Positions 23,411 to 31,506 are shown, counted from the first letter of the stretch. The stretch is 64,000 nt of DNA from Agrococcus jejuensis (GCF_007679035.1 NZ_VEFR01000001.1:372001-436000); one strand, 5' to 3'. Notes: generated by a model not told the origin, from the letters alone. Numbers and translations are program-made.

Positions 23411-23517
23411 GATTGGCCAGGATCTGCGTTGCGCCTCCGTCGATTGGCGCCAATGAGCGCCAATCGACCGGCGCCCGTCGCAAGAGTTGGCCAATCGATC
23501 GCAGGAAGTGGCCAATC
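23411..23517 (-). repeat. Right 107-base palindrome-bearing module (inverted copy)
   Basis: Read on the - strand: 18-base units starting at 23517 and 23496 (21 apart), then 30 bases to a hairpin at 23439-23468 with a perfect 12-base stem (gtcgattggcgc / gcgccaatcgac, loop caatga), then 30 bases to an inverted unit at 23411-23428. All three units match GATTGGCCA-N5-TGCG exactly outside the N5. Over the first 82 bases it is about three quarters identical to the left module by hand count, with no gaps. Confidence 0.85.
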
Positions 23518-23535
23518 GATGGCGCGCAGCGCGCG

Positions 23536-24003
23536 TCAGCGGCGGTCGCGCAGCAGGTTCGTGATGCGAGCCGTCGAGATGCGGGCGCCCGACTCGTCGG
23601 TGATGACGATCTCGTGCACCGTCATCGTCGAGCCGAGGTGCACCGCCGTGCACGTGCCGGTGACCGTGCCCGAGCGCACCGAGCGCGTGTGCGTCGCGTT
23701 GATGTCGATGCCCACGGCGTAGCGGCCGAGCGCGATCGCGTGCGCGTTCGCCGACATCGAGCCGAGCGACTCCGCGAGCACGCAGTAGGCGCCGCCGTGG
23801 ATGAGGCCGATCGGCTGCCGATTGCCCTCCGCGGGCATCGTCGCGACCGATCGCTCGGCCGAGAGCTCCGTGAACTCGATGCCCATGCGCTCCGCGAGCT
23901 CGCCGCGGCCGCGCTCGCCGAGCAGCGACGACGCGCCCGGGTCGGCGGCGACCGCCGAGGGGATCGGATGCGGGGGAGTCGCGGGTGCCGGCGCGTCGGA
24001 CAA
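23536..24003 (-). CDS. PaaI-type hotdog thioesterase
   Basis: A 155-residue acyl-CoA thioesterase-like protein of the hotdog fold. The family motif is H69-G-G in LIHGGAYCVLAESLGS, with GIDINATHTRSVRSGTV typical of PaaI/YbgC-like enzymes. A disordered Pro/Ala-rich N-terminus (about 30 residues) precedes the fold. I chose a TTG start at 24003 because GAGGAGG lies 4 bases before it and no closer ATG keeps the N-terminus; the next ATG (MGIEF) would remove about 39 residues. It is divergent from polA, 48 bases apart. Substrate unknown. Confidence 0.85.
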   Translation of the reverse strand: MSDAPAPATPPHPIPSAVAADPGASSLLGERGRGELAERMGIEFTELSAERSVATMPAEGNRQPIGLIHGGAYCVLAESLGSMSANAHAIALGRYAVGIDINATHTRSVRSGTVTGTCTAVHLGSTMTVHEIVITDESGARISTARITNLLRDRR

Positions 24004-24038
24004 GGGGCCTCCTCGAAGGCGGTGTCGCTGGTGCTGGC

Positions 24039-24044
24039 TAGGCT
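24039..24044 (+). promoter_or_regulatory. Leaderless -10 box TAGGCT for polA
   Basis: TAGGCT is followed by 7 bases and the GTG of polA; the spacing matches other leaderless candidates here and helps decide the polA start. Confidence 0.55.
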
Positions 24045-24051
24045 TGCTGCC

Positions 24052-26703
24052 GTGCCGGACACGAAGCCTACCCTCATGGTCATCGACGGCCACTCGCTGG
24101 CGTTCCGGGCGTTCTTCGCCCTGCCGCTCGACAACTTCGTCAACAGCGAGGGGCAGCACACGAACGCCATCCACGGGTTCATCTCGATGCTGCTGCTCAT
24201 CCTCAAGAACGAGCGGCCGACGCATCTCGCCGTCGCGTTCGACATCTCGCGGTTCTCGTTCCGCACCCGCGAGTACGCGGAGTACAAGGGCACGCGCGCC
24301 GAGACGCCGCCGGAGTTCAAGGGGCAGATCCCGCTGCTCGAGGAGGCCCTCCACGCGATGGGCATCCGCACGATCTCGAAGGAGGACTTCGAGGCCGACG
24401 ACATCCTCGCCACGATGGCGAGGCGGGGCGTCGAGGAGGGCATGGACGTGCTGGTCGTCTCGGGCGACCGCGACACGATCCAGCTCGTGAACCAGGACGT
24501 CACGCTGCTGTACCCGTCGGCGCGCGGCGTCTCCGAGCTCAAGCGCTACACGCCCGAGACCGTGCGCGAGCGCTACGGCATCGAGCCGCACCAGTACCCC
24601 GAGATCGCGGCGCTCGTCGGCGAGACGAGCGACAACCTGCAGGGCATCGACAAGGTCGGCGAGAAGACGGCCGTCAAGTGGGTGCAGCAGTGGGGCACCG
24701 TCGACGAGATCCTCGCGCACGCCGACGAGATCAAGGGCGTCGTCGGCAACAACCTCCGCGAGCAGCAGGACCGCGCGGTGCGCAACCGCAGGCTCAACCG
24801 GCTCGTCGACGACGTCGAGCTGCCGATCGGCCCGACCGACGTCGCACGCCAGCCGATCGACGAGGCGAAGGTGCGCGAGATGTTCTCGCAGCGCCTGCAG
24901 TTCCGCACGCTGCTCGACCGCGTGCTCACGCAGGAGGGCGGCAGCGCCGACGGCGAGTCCGCGCCCGCCGCGAACGGCCCGGCGGCGCCCGCGGTGCACA
25001 CGATGGTCGACGAGGAGCTCGCGACGTGGCTCGAGCGGCAGACGGCGCAGGTCGCCGTGCACCTCGAGCGCACCGGCGACGAGCTCACGGGCGTCGGGCT
25101 CGCGACCGACACGACGAGCGTCTACGTGCCCTACCAGGCGGGCACCGGCGACTACGTCGCGCTCGCCGAGTGGCTCGCGGGCGACCACCCGAAGGCGCTG
25201 CACGACGCGAAGCTGCAGCGTCGCTGGCTGTGGGCCGCGGGGCTCGACCTCGGCGGCGTCGCGGTCGACACGCGCATCGCCGCATGGCTCGCGGCGCCGA
25301 CGGCGCTGGCGAAGACGTACGAGCTCGACCACCAGGTCTTCACGATCCTGGGCGAGACGATGCCGAAGCCCGACCCGACGCAGCTCGTGCCCGACGTCGA
25401 GCCGAGCGCGATCGGCACGATCGCCTGGTACGTCGCCCGCATCGCCGGCCCGCTCACCGCCAACCTCGACGAGGGCACGCAGGGCGTCGAGGCCGACATC
25501 GAGCTGCCGCTGCAGCCCGTGCTCACGCGCATGGAGAACGCGGGCGTCACGATCGACGCGTCGGTGCTCGAGCGCATCCACGCGACGATGCGCGAGAAGG
25601 CCGACGGCCACGCGCAGGACGCGTTCGCCGAGATCGGCCACGAGGTCAACCTCGGCAGCCCCAAGCAGCTGCAGACCGTGCTGTTCGACGAGCTCGGCAT
25701 GCCCAAGACGCGCGCGACGAAGACGGGCTACTCGACCGACGCGCAGGCGCTCGCCGACCTGCAGGAGTCGAGCCCGCATCCGTTCCTCGGGCTGCTGCTG
25801 CAGCACCGCGAGGCGACGAAGCTCATGCAGATCATCGAGACGCTGCAGAAGGGCATCCAGCCGGATGCGCGCATCCGCACGACGTACGACCAGACGGGCT
25901 CCAACACGGGGCGCCTCTCGTCGAACGACCCGAACCTGCAGAACATCCCGATCCGCACCGAGGTGAGTCGCGAGATCCGCACGGCGTTCGTGCACGGCGA
26001 GGGCTTCGAGACCCTGCTCACCGCCGACTACTCGCAGATCGAGATGCGCATCATGGCGCACCTGTCGGAGGACGCCGGCCTCATCGAGGCGTTCCACTCG
26101 GGCGAGGACCTGCACCGGTTCGTCGGCTCGCGCGTCTTCGGCGTCGACCCCGCCGACGTGACGCCGCTCATGCGCACGAAGGTCAAGGCGATGTCGTACG
26201 GCCTCGCCTACGGCCTCAGCGCCTTCGGCCTGTCGAAGCAGCTGCGCATCCCGCAGTCCGAGGCGAAGGCCCTCATGCTCGAGTACTTCTCGCGCTTCGG
26301 CGGCGTGCGCGACTACCTGCGCGGCGTCGTCATGCAGGCGAAGGACGACGGCTACACGACGACGATCTTCGGCCGTCGCCGGCCGTTCCCCGACCTGCAC
26401 TCCGCCAACCGGGTGCTGCGCGAGAACGCCGAGCGCCAGGCGCTCAACTCGCCCATCCAGGGCTCGGCGGCCGACATCATCAAGCGCGCCATGCTCGCGA
26501 TCGATGCGCAGATCCTCGACGAGGGCCTGCAGTCGCGCATGCTGCTGCAGGTGCATGACGAGCTCGTCTTCGAGGTCGCGGCCGGCGAGCTCGAGCGCAT
26601 GACCGAGATCGTGCGCGACGGCATGGGTGGCGCCGCCGACCTGTCGGTGCCGCTCGACGTCGCCGTCGGCGTCGGGCCGAACTGGGACGCCGCCGGCCAC
26701 TGA
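24052..26703 (+). CDS. polA: DNA polymerase I
   Basis: Repair and Okazaki-fragment polymerase. The 883 residues contain an N-terminal 5'-3' exonuclease (LMVIDGHSLAFRAFF, EADDILATMA, VVSGDRDTIQLV), a central 3'-5' exonuclease-like domain, and family A polymerase motifs: A near 658 (DYSQIEMRIMAH), B (RTKVKAMSYGLAYGLSAFG) and C near 833 (VHDELVFEV). The central domain lacks the DxE metal site expected at its start (AVHLERTGDELTGVG), so proofreading is probably absent, as in many actinobacterial PolA proteins. GTG 24052 was chosen from the -10 spacing; in-frame GTG 24031 and ATG 24076 are alternatives. Confidence 0.97.
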   Translation: MPDTKPTLMVIDGHSLAFRAFFALPLDNFVNSEGQHTNAIHGFISMLLLILKNERPTHLAVAFDISRFSFRTREYAEYKGTRAETPPEFKGQIPLLEEALHAMGIRTISKEDFEADDILATMARRGVEEGMDVLVVSGDRDTIQLVNQDVTLLYPSARGVSELKRYTPETVRERYGIEPHQYPEIAALVGETSDNLQGIDKVGEKTAVKWVQQWGTVDEILAHADEIKGVVGNNLREQQDRAVRNRRLNRLVDDVELPIGPTDVARQPIDEAKVREMFSQRLQFRTLLDRVLTQEGGSADGESAPAANGPAAPAVHTMVDEELATWLERQTAQVAVHLERTGDELTGVGLATDTTSVYVPYQAGTGDYVALAEWLAGDHPKALHDAKLQRRWLWAAGLDLGGVAVDTRIAAWLAAPTALAKTYELDHQVFTILGETMPKPDPTQLVPDVEPSAIGTIAWYVARIAGPLTANLDEGTQGVEADIELPLQPVLTRMENAGVTIDASVLERIHATMREKADGHAQDAFAEIGHEVNLGSPKQLQTVLFDELGMPKTRATKTGYSTDAQALADLQESSPHPFLGLLLQHREATKLMQIIETLQKGIQPDARIRTTYDQTGSNTGRLSSNDPNLQNIPIRTEVSREIRTAFVHGEGFETLLTADYSQIEMRIMAHLSEDAGLIEAFHSGEDLHRFVGSRVFGVDPADVTPLMRTKVKAMSYGLAYGLSAFGLSKQLRIPQSEAKALMLEYFSRFGGVRDYLRGVVMQAKDDGYTTTIFGRRRPFPDLHSANRVLRENAERQALNSPIQGSAADIIKRAMLAIDAQILDEGLQSRMLLQVHDELVFEVAAGELERMTEIVRDGMGGAADLSVPLDVAVGVGPNWDAAGH

Positions 26704-26759
26704 GCGCAGTCGCCGACGAGACCGACGACGGCCAGCCCGGCCCGACCCCCGACGCCGCG

Positions 26760-26765
26760 TAGGCT
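26760..26765 (+). promoter_or_regulatory. Leaderless -10 box TAGGCT for the LLM oxidoreductase
   Basis: TAGGCT is followed by 7 bases and an ATG, with no ribosome-binding site between; a leaderless promoter layout. Confidence 0.55.
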
Positions 26766-26772
26766 GCGATCC

Positions 26773-27777
26773 ATGACGACGCTGCGTACCGGACTGTTCG
26801 TGCCGCAGGGCTGGCGGCTCGACCTCGTCGACGTGGAGCCCGCCGACCAGTGGCGCACGATGCTCGACGTCGCGCGACGCGCCGAGGCCGGCGGGTGGGA
26901 GTCGGTCTGGGTCTACGACCACTTCCACACGACGCCGCATCCCACGCACGAGGCGACCCACGAGGCATGGACGCTCATGGCGGCGCTCGCCGCCGCGACC
27001 GACCGCATCCGCCTCGGCCAGATGTGCACGTGCATGGGCTATCGGCACCCGGCGCACCTCGCGAAGATCGCCGCGACGGTCGACGCGATCTCGGGCGGCC
27101 GCGTCGAGATGGGCATCGGCGCCGGATGGTACGAGCACGAGTTCCGCGCCTACGGCTACGGCTTCCCGGGCACGGGCGAGCGCATCGGGCGGCTGCGCGA
27201 CGGCGTGCAGGTCATGCAGCGCCTGTGGCACGACGGCGAGGCGACGCTCGAGGGGGAGTGGTACTCGGTCGACGGTGCGATCTGCCAGCCGCAGCCGCTG
27301 CAGCGCAGGGCGGACGGCACGCCGCACATCCCCACCTGGATCGCCGGCGGCGGCGAGCAGCGCACGCTGCGGTACGTCGCACGCTGGGGCGACGCGTCGA
27401 ACTTCGGCGGCACGCCCGAGCAGTTCGCACGCAAGCGCGACATCCTGCACCGGCACTGCGACGACGTGGGCCGCGACCCGGGCACGATCACGAACTCGAC
27501 GAACCTCAACGTCGTCGTGCGGGCGACGGAGGCCGAGGCGCGTCGCGTCGTCGACGACGTGCACGCGCGCACCGATCGCGCGCTGCCCGCCGACCAGGCG
27601 GGCGCGGCGTTCAAGGCCGAGGGCGCGGCGGTCGGCAGCCCCGAGCAGGTCGCCGAGCGCATCCGCGCGCTGCAGGCGGCGGGCTGCGACTACCTCGTCG
27701 TCTACATGCCCGACGTCGCGTACGGGCACGAGGGCATCGACGCCTTCGAGGAGGCCGTGCGGCCGCTCCTCGACTGA
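26773..27777 (+). CDS. LLM-class (F420-dependent type) flavin oxidoreductase
   Basis: A 334-residue luciferase-like monooxygenase-fold protein. Typical features are the N-terminal LRTGLFVPQGW, WVYDHFHTTP, TDRIRLGQMCTCMGYRHPAHLAK, the SGGRVEMGIGAGWYEHEFRAYG block and PTWIAGGGEQRTLRYVARWGD. Together these match the TIGR03560-like subset usually annotated as F420-dependent. No other F420 genes are in the window, so the cofactor (F420 or FMN) is inferred from the family. Substrate unknown. It is transcribed alone from a leaderless promoter candidate, 69 bases after polA. Confidence 0.88.
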   Translation: MTTLRTGLFVPQGWRLDLVDVEPADQWRTMLDVARRAEAGGWESVWVYDHFHTTPHPTHEATHEAWTLMAALAAATDRIRLGQMCTCMGYRHPAHLAKIAATVDAISGGRVEMGIGAGWYEHEFRAYGYGFPGTGERIGRLRDGVQVMQRLWHDGEATLEGEWYSVDGAICQPQPLQRRADGTPHIPTWIAGGGEQRTLRYVARWGDASNFGGTPEQFARKRDILHRHCDDVGRDPGTITNSTNLNVVVRATEAEARRVVDDVHARTDRALPADQAGAAFKAEGAAVGSPEQVAERIRALQAAGCDYLVVYMPDVAYGHEGIDAFEEAVRPLLD

Positions 27778-27810
27778 GCGAACGCCCGGCGACGGGGCCG
27801 CACCCGCGAG

Positions 27811-27816
27811 TAGGGT
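27811..27816 (+). promoter_or_regulatory. Leaderless -10 box TAGGGT for the DUF885 gene
   Basis: TAGGGT is followed by 6 bases and an ATG. It fits TANNNT at leaderless spacing. Confidence 0.5.
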
Positions 27817-27822
27817 CGGAGC

Positions 27823-29505
27823 ATGACGGAGACCCCGCAGGAACGCACCCCCACGCCCATCGATGCGATCGCCGAGGCGGTCGTGCAGAAGGAGATCGAG
27901 CTCGAGCCGCGCACGCGCGTCTGGCTCGGCGCCGAGGGCGACAAGACCCAGTACGGCGACCTCTCGCGCGAGGGCATCGAGCCCCGTCTCGAGGCCGCTC
28001 GCGGCACGCTCGCGGCGCTCGCCGCAGAGGAGCCGGTCGACGACGTCGACTGGGTCACGAAGACCGACCTCACCCGTGAGCTCGAGCTCGAGGTCGAGAC
28101 GATCGAGTCGGGCTGGTGGCAGCGCGACCTCAACAACCTCGCCTCCGAGGCGCAGGGCATCCGCGACATCTTCGACATGATGCCGACGGCGACCGAGGAG
28201 CACTGGAGCGACATCTCCGGTCGCATGCGCACGGTGCGCGGCGCGATCGAGGGCTACGTCGACTCGCTCCGCGCCGGCATCGAGGCCGGCAACACGCCCG
28301 CGCGCCGCCAGGTCGAGCAGGTGCTCGACCAGCTCGAGGACTTCGGCGACGGCGCCGGCTTCTTCCACGAGCTCGCGAACGACGCGAAGGCCGACGACCA
28401 GGACCTCAGCCAGGGCCTGCGCAGCGACCTGCAGGGCGGCGCGCAGTCGGCGACGCTCGCGTACGGCGTGCTGCGCGACTTCCTGCGCGACGAGCTGCTG
28501 CCCGCCGCGCGCGAGGAGGACGCGGTGGGCCGGGAGTTCTACTCGCTCATGTCGCGCCGCTTCCTGGGCGCGACGGTCGACCTCGACGAGACGTACGAGT
28601 GGGGCATCGAGGAGCTCGCCCGCATGCGCGAAGAGCAGGAGCGCATCGCGAACGAGATCCTGCCCGGTGCGTCCGTCGCGGAGGCGATCGCGCATCTCGA
28701 CGGCGACGCGTCGCGCAAGCTGCACGGCACGGATGCGCTCAAGGCGTGGATGCAGGCGACGAGCGACGCGGCGATCGCCGAGCTCGGCAAGACGCACTTC
28801 GACATCGCGGAGCCGATCGAGGCCCTCGAGTGCATGATCGCGCCGACGCAGACGGGCGGCATCTACTACACGGGTCCCGCCGACGACTTCTCGCGTCCCG
28901 GCCGCATGTGGTGGTCGGTGCCGAAGGGCGTCACGGAGTTCGACACGTGGCGCGAGCTCACGACGGTCTACCACGAGGGCGTGCCCGGCCATCACCTGCA
29001 GATCGCGCAGGCGACGTACAACCGCGCGCAGCTCAACACGTGGCGCCGCCTCGCGGGCACGTCGGGCCACGCCGAGGGCTGGGCGCTCTACGCGGAGCGC
29101 CTCATGGAGTCGCTCGGCTACCTCGACGACCCGGCCGACCGTCTGGGCATGCTCGACGGGCAACGGATGCGCGCGGCGCGCGTCGTGCTCGACATCGGCG
29201 TGCACCTGGGCAAGCCGCGCCTCGACGGCACCGGCTCGTGGGACTTCGACTACGCGTTCGACTTCCTGCGTCAGAACGTCAACATGAACGAGCCGTTCGT
29301 GCGCTTCGAGGTCAACCGCTACTTCGGCTGGCCGGGCCAGGCGCCGTCGTACAAGATCGGCCAGCGCATCTTCGAGCAGATCCGCGACGAGGCGAAGGCG
29401 GCGGAGGGCGACGCGTTCGACCTCAAGGACTTCCACATGCGCGTGCTGAACATCGGTGGCGTCGGTCTCGACACGCTGAAGGGCGCCGTGCTGCGCGGCC
29501 GCTGA
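27823..29505 (+). CDS. DUF885 family protein, predicted metallopeptidase
   Basis: A 560-residue, mostly helical, acidic protein of the DUF885 family. The zinc-site-like motif HEGVPGHH lies near residue 383 (TVYHEGVPGHHLQIAQA), and EGWALYAERLMESLG follows with the expected third ligand glutamate. No signal peptide is visible, so it is probably cytosolic. The family is thought to be metallopeptidase-related but most members are uncharacterised. Its stop is followed after 57 bases by a strong hairpin, so it ends a transcription unit. The accessory secreted-protein locus begins downstream. Confidence 0.88.
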   Translation: MTETPQERTPTPIDAIAEAVVQKEIELEPRTRVWLGAEGDKTQYGDLSREGIEPRLEAARGTLAALAAEEPVDDVDWVTKTDLTRELELEVETIESGWWQRDLNNLASEAQGIRDIFDMMPTATEEHWSDISGRMRTVRGAIEGYVDSLRAGIEAGNTPARRQVEQVLDQLEDFGDGAGFFHELANDAKADDQDLSQGLRSDLQGGAQSATLAYGVLRDFLRDELLPAAREEDAVGREFYSLMSRRFLGATVDLDETYEWGIEELARMREEQERIANEILPGASVAEAIAHLDGDASRKLHGTDALKAWMQATSDAAIAELGKTHFDIAEPIEALECMIAPTQTGGIYYTGPADDFSRPGRMWWSVPKGVTEFDTWRELTTVYHEGVPGHHLQIAQATYNRAQLNTWRRLAGTSGHAEGWALYAERLMESLGYLDDPADRLGMLDGQRMRAARVVLDIGVHLGKPRLDGTGSWDFDYAFDFLRQNVNMNEPFVRFEVNRYFGWPGQAPSYKIGQRIFEQIRDEAKAAEGDAFDLKDFHMRVLNIGGVGLDTLKGAVLRGR

Positions 29506-29562
29506 GCGCGTCCGGGCGGCGACGCGCAGCACACGGACGCGTCGAGCGCTCCGCGACGATCG

Positions 29563-29598
29563 AGGCCGCGGCGACGGGGGATCCCATCGCCGCGGCCT
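29563..29598 (+). terminator. Hairpin terminator after the DUF885 gene
   Basis: A 12-base perfect stem (aggccgcggcga / tcgccgcggcct) with a 12-base loop lies in the 337-base gap after the DUF885 gene. It has no T tract. It separates that gene from the secreted-protein locus. Confidence 0.6.
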
Positions 29599-29724
29599 TC
29601 GCGGTCTCACGTCGGCCGGTGCGCTCGACTGCGCTGCCGAGCCACGACACGCGCGTCGTGTGAGACTTCCTCACGCCAGACACGAGTTGCGCGTCGCGCA
29701 TTTGTACCCCATCTGCACATCTTC

Positions 29725-29753
29725 TTGATGAAGATTGCTCGGATCTGTATGGT
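29725..29753 (+). promoter_or_regulatory. Sigma-70-type promoter of the secreted-protein locus
   Basis: TTGATG (29725-29730), 17 bases, TATGGT (29748-29753) is close to the vegetative consensus, in an unusually AT-rich pocket. An inverted repeat atcttc-ttgat-gaagat (29719-29735) overlaps the -35 and could be a repressor site. Transcription from about 29760 would leave a leader of about 80 bases. The remainder of the gap 29506-29842 holds only the upstream terminator. Confidence 0.55.
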
Positions 29754-29842
29754 CGGGCCTCGGGATCACGCACGCGACGAGCAGCTCGATGCGCCGCGCG
29801 GGCCGGACCCCGACCCCACCTCTCAGAGCTCGGAGCCTCGCC

Positions 29843-30337
29843 ATGTCCTCGACCGCGCCCACCCGCCGCACGCACCGCACGAAGCTGATCGCGATCGTCA
29901 CGGCCGCATTCGTCCTCGCAGGCGGCGGCGCCGCCTTCGCCTACTGGACCACGATGGGCACCGGCTCGGGCTCGGCGACGACCGGCACGTCGGGCACCGT
30001 CACGGTCGTGCAGACCTCGACCGTGTCGAACCTGCGTCCGGGCGCCGCGGCGCAGCCGCTGTCCGGCACCTTCACGAACAACAGCGGCGGCTCGCAGTAC
30101 GTGCGCACCGTGACCGCCTCGATCGGCTCGGTCACCGTCGCCCAGGGCGTGACCGGCTCGTGCACCGCAGCGGACTACACGATCGCGAACGCGACGATGA
30201 CGGTCAACCAGAACGTCGCCGCCGGCAGCTCCCAGGGCTCGTGGTCGGGCGCGACGATCGCGTTCGCGAACGACAACGCACGCAACCAGGACGCGTGCCA
30301 GGGCGCGACGGTCAGCATCAGCTACACGTCGAACTGA
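29843..30337 (+). CDS. Small secreted protein, SipW-type N-terminus (paralogue 1)
   Basis: A 164-residue exported protein. A basic N-terminus (RRTHRTK) leads into a hydrophobic signal segment (about 15-34) ending AAFAYW, followed by a Gly/Ser/Thr-rich WTTMGTGSGSATTGT stretch that recalls TasA-like, SipW-processed proteins. The mature part is beta-rich and Asn/Ser/Thr-rich, with LRPG, a GSCTAADY cysteine and a C-terminal DACQGATVSISY. These landmarks recur in the next two genes, so the three are paralogues. ATG 29843 has GGAG 8 bases upstream. A hairpin follows the stop. The function is not known; a surface fibre or matrix subunit is a guess from the N-terminus. Confidence 0.75.
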   Translation: MSSTAPTRRTHRTKLIAIVTAAFVLAGGGAAFAYWTTMGTGSGSATTGTSGTVTVVQTSTVSNLRPGAAAQPLSGTFTNNSGGSQYVRTVTASIGSVTVAQGVTGSCTAADYTIANATMTVNQNVAAGSSQGSWSGATIAFANDNARNQDACQGATVSISYTSN

Positions 30338-30344
30338 CTCGGCT

Positions 30345-30369
30345 GGGCGGCTCCCTCGCGGAGCCGCCC
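30345..30369 (+). terminator. Intercistronic hairpin after the first secreted protein
   Basis: A 10-base perfect stem (gggcggctcc / ggagccgccc) with loop ctcgc begins 8 bases after the stop. It could attenuate transcription into the downstream genes or protect the upstream mRNA, making the first product the most abundant. No T tract. Confidence 0.5.
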
Positions 30370-30409
30370 GCACCTGACGACCCTTCGATCGAGAGCCGGA
30401 GCCACGAGC

Positions 30410-30943
30410 ATGACGAGCGAGCGCACCCGACGTCGCCGCGCCTTCCTCCTGGGAGCCGCCGCGATGCTCGTGCTGTGGTCGGGCACGCTCGTGGCGTGGG
30501 CGGTCGTCGGTCCGGAGCGCACCGACGTCATCGTCGTGGGCGGCGGCACGGAGCAGGAGGCGCTGCACGCCCCCTCGGGCGCGCTGTCGATCTCGGGCTC
30601 GCTGACGGTGCCGCTCCGTCCAGGAGCGGGCGAGCGCCTCGACCTCGTCATCCGCAACGAGACCGACGTCGCACTCGCCGTGAGCGGTCTCACGGTCCGC
30701 ATCGCCGAGGTCGACGCACCCAATGCGACGTCGGCGCTCGGCTGCTCCGTCGACGACTTCGCCGTCGAGCAGACGACGTTCGGATTCGAGGTCGCCGGCA
30801 CGGCGTCGACCTCGCTCACGGGGGCAGGGGCCGGCGACGACGAGCTGCCGCTGCTGTCGATGCGCGACACCGACGTCGACCAGGCCGGATGCCTCGGAGC
30901 GACGCTCGCGCTCGAGTACGCAGCCGTCGGCACGCCCGCATGA
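30410..30943 (+). CDS. Membrane-anchored or secreted protein (paralogue 2)
   Basis: A 177-residue protein. A very basic N-terminus (ERTRRRRAF) is followed by one hydrophobic helix (about 12-33) and an external beta-rich domain. It shares with its neighbours the LRPG motif (VPLRPGAGERLDLVIRN), a Cys in ALGCSVDDF and a C-terminal AGCLGATLALEY, so the same fold with the same two cysteines is likely. It lacks the AxWS/T motif after the helix, so it may stay anchored. ATG 30410 has GGAG upstream. Its stop overlaps the next start (ATGA). Function unknown. Confidence 0.75.
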   Translation: MTSERTRRRRAFLLGAAAMLVLWSGTLVAWAVVGPERTDVIVVGGGTEQEALHAPSGALSISGSLTVPLRPGAGERLDLVIRNETDVALAVSGLTVRIAEVDAPNATSALGCSVDDFAVEQTTFGFEVAGTASTSLTGAGAGDDELPLLSMRDTDVDQAGCLGATLALEYAAVGTPA

Positions 30944-31506
30944 GCGTGCGGACGGGCGCGCGCGCCGCATCCGACGCCGGGCGCCACGGCGCCGGAGTCG
31001 GACGGCATCGTCGCGTCGCTGGGAGCGTCGGCATCGGGGCTCGCACGAGGTCGTGGCTCGTCGCCGCGGTCGCCGTGGCGGCGATCGTCGGCGTCGGCGG
31101 CACGGCGCACGCCGTCTGGAGCTCGCGAGGAGCGGGCTCCGGCACCTCGTCCACGGGCTCAGCGACCGCGTCCGTGACGCTCTCGGCGGGCACGGCGACG
31201 GGCGCGCTGCGACCCGGCAGCGCGGTGACGCTCTCGACGACCGCGACGAACCCGAACGCCGCACCACTGCGCATCACGTCGCTCGTGCTCGACACGACGC
31301 GCGGCACGAACGGCGTCGCGGTCAGCGGTGCCACGGGCACGTGCGCAGCGTCGTGGTTCACGTACACGGCGAGCACCACGGGATGGACCGTGCCCGCGAA
31401 CGGGTCGACGAGCATCAGCCTCCCCGGAGCGCTCGCCATGGCGACCGCAGCGCCGACGGGGTGCCAGGGCGCGACCGTCACCGTCTACCTGCAGGCAGGC
31501 GCGTGA
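30940..31506 (+). CDS. Small secreted protein, SipW-type N-terminus (paralogue 3)
   Basis: A 188-residue exported protein with a long Arg-rich N-terminus (about 36 residues) before a hydrophobic segment (SWLVAAVAVAAIVGVGGTAHA). Then comes AVWSSRGAGSGTSSTGSAT, the same AxWS-x-x-G-x-G pattern as paralogue 1. The domain has GALRPGSAVTL, ATGTCAASWFTY and TGCQGATVTVYL, matching the LRPG, first-Cys and Cys-QGAT landmarks of the family. ATG 30940 and its stop both overlap neighbours by 4 bases, so it is co-translated with genes on both sides. Function unknown. Confidence 0.75.
   Translation: MSVRTGARAASDAGRHGAGVGRHRRVAGSVGIGARTRSWLVAAVAVAAIVGVGGTAHAVWSSRGAGSGTSSTGSATASVTLSAGTATGALRPGSAVTLSTTATNPNAAPLRITSLVLDTTRGTNGVAVSGATGTCAASWFTYTASTTGWTVPANGSTSISLPGALAMATAAPTGCQGATVTVYLQAGA

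Larger units (their letters stand above)
22306..23517. mobile_element. Candidate 1.2-kb element: DUF559 gene between 107-base inverted modules
   Basis: The segment is bounded by two modules of exactly 107 bases in inverted orientation (22306-22412 and, on the other strand, 23411-23517), with one gene between them. Between pdtaR and polA the order is otherwise conserved in actinobacteria, so this may be an insertion. I see no clear target-site duplication and no transposase, so mobility is only an inference. It could instead be a nuclease gene with its own binding-site arrays. Confidence 0.4.

Noticed and set aside
22306..23517. The GATTGGCCA repeats as a CRISPR array
   Set aside because: Units are only 18 bases with a variable core, are in both orientations, have 3- and 12-base gaps rather than 30-40-base unique spacers, and no cas genes are present.
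23536..29610. An open frame of over 2000 codons on the - strand, across polA, the LLM gene and DUF885
   Set aside because: It is antisense to well-identified proteins; in this GC-rich DNA the antisense frame rarely meets stops. Only its last 156 codons (the thioesterase) show real protein features.
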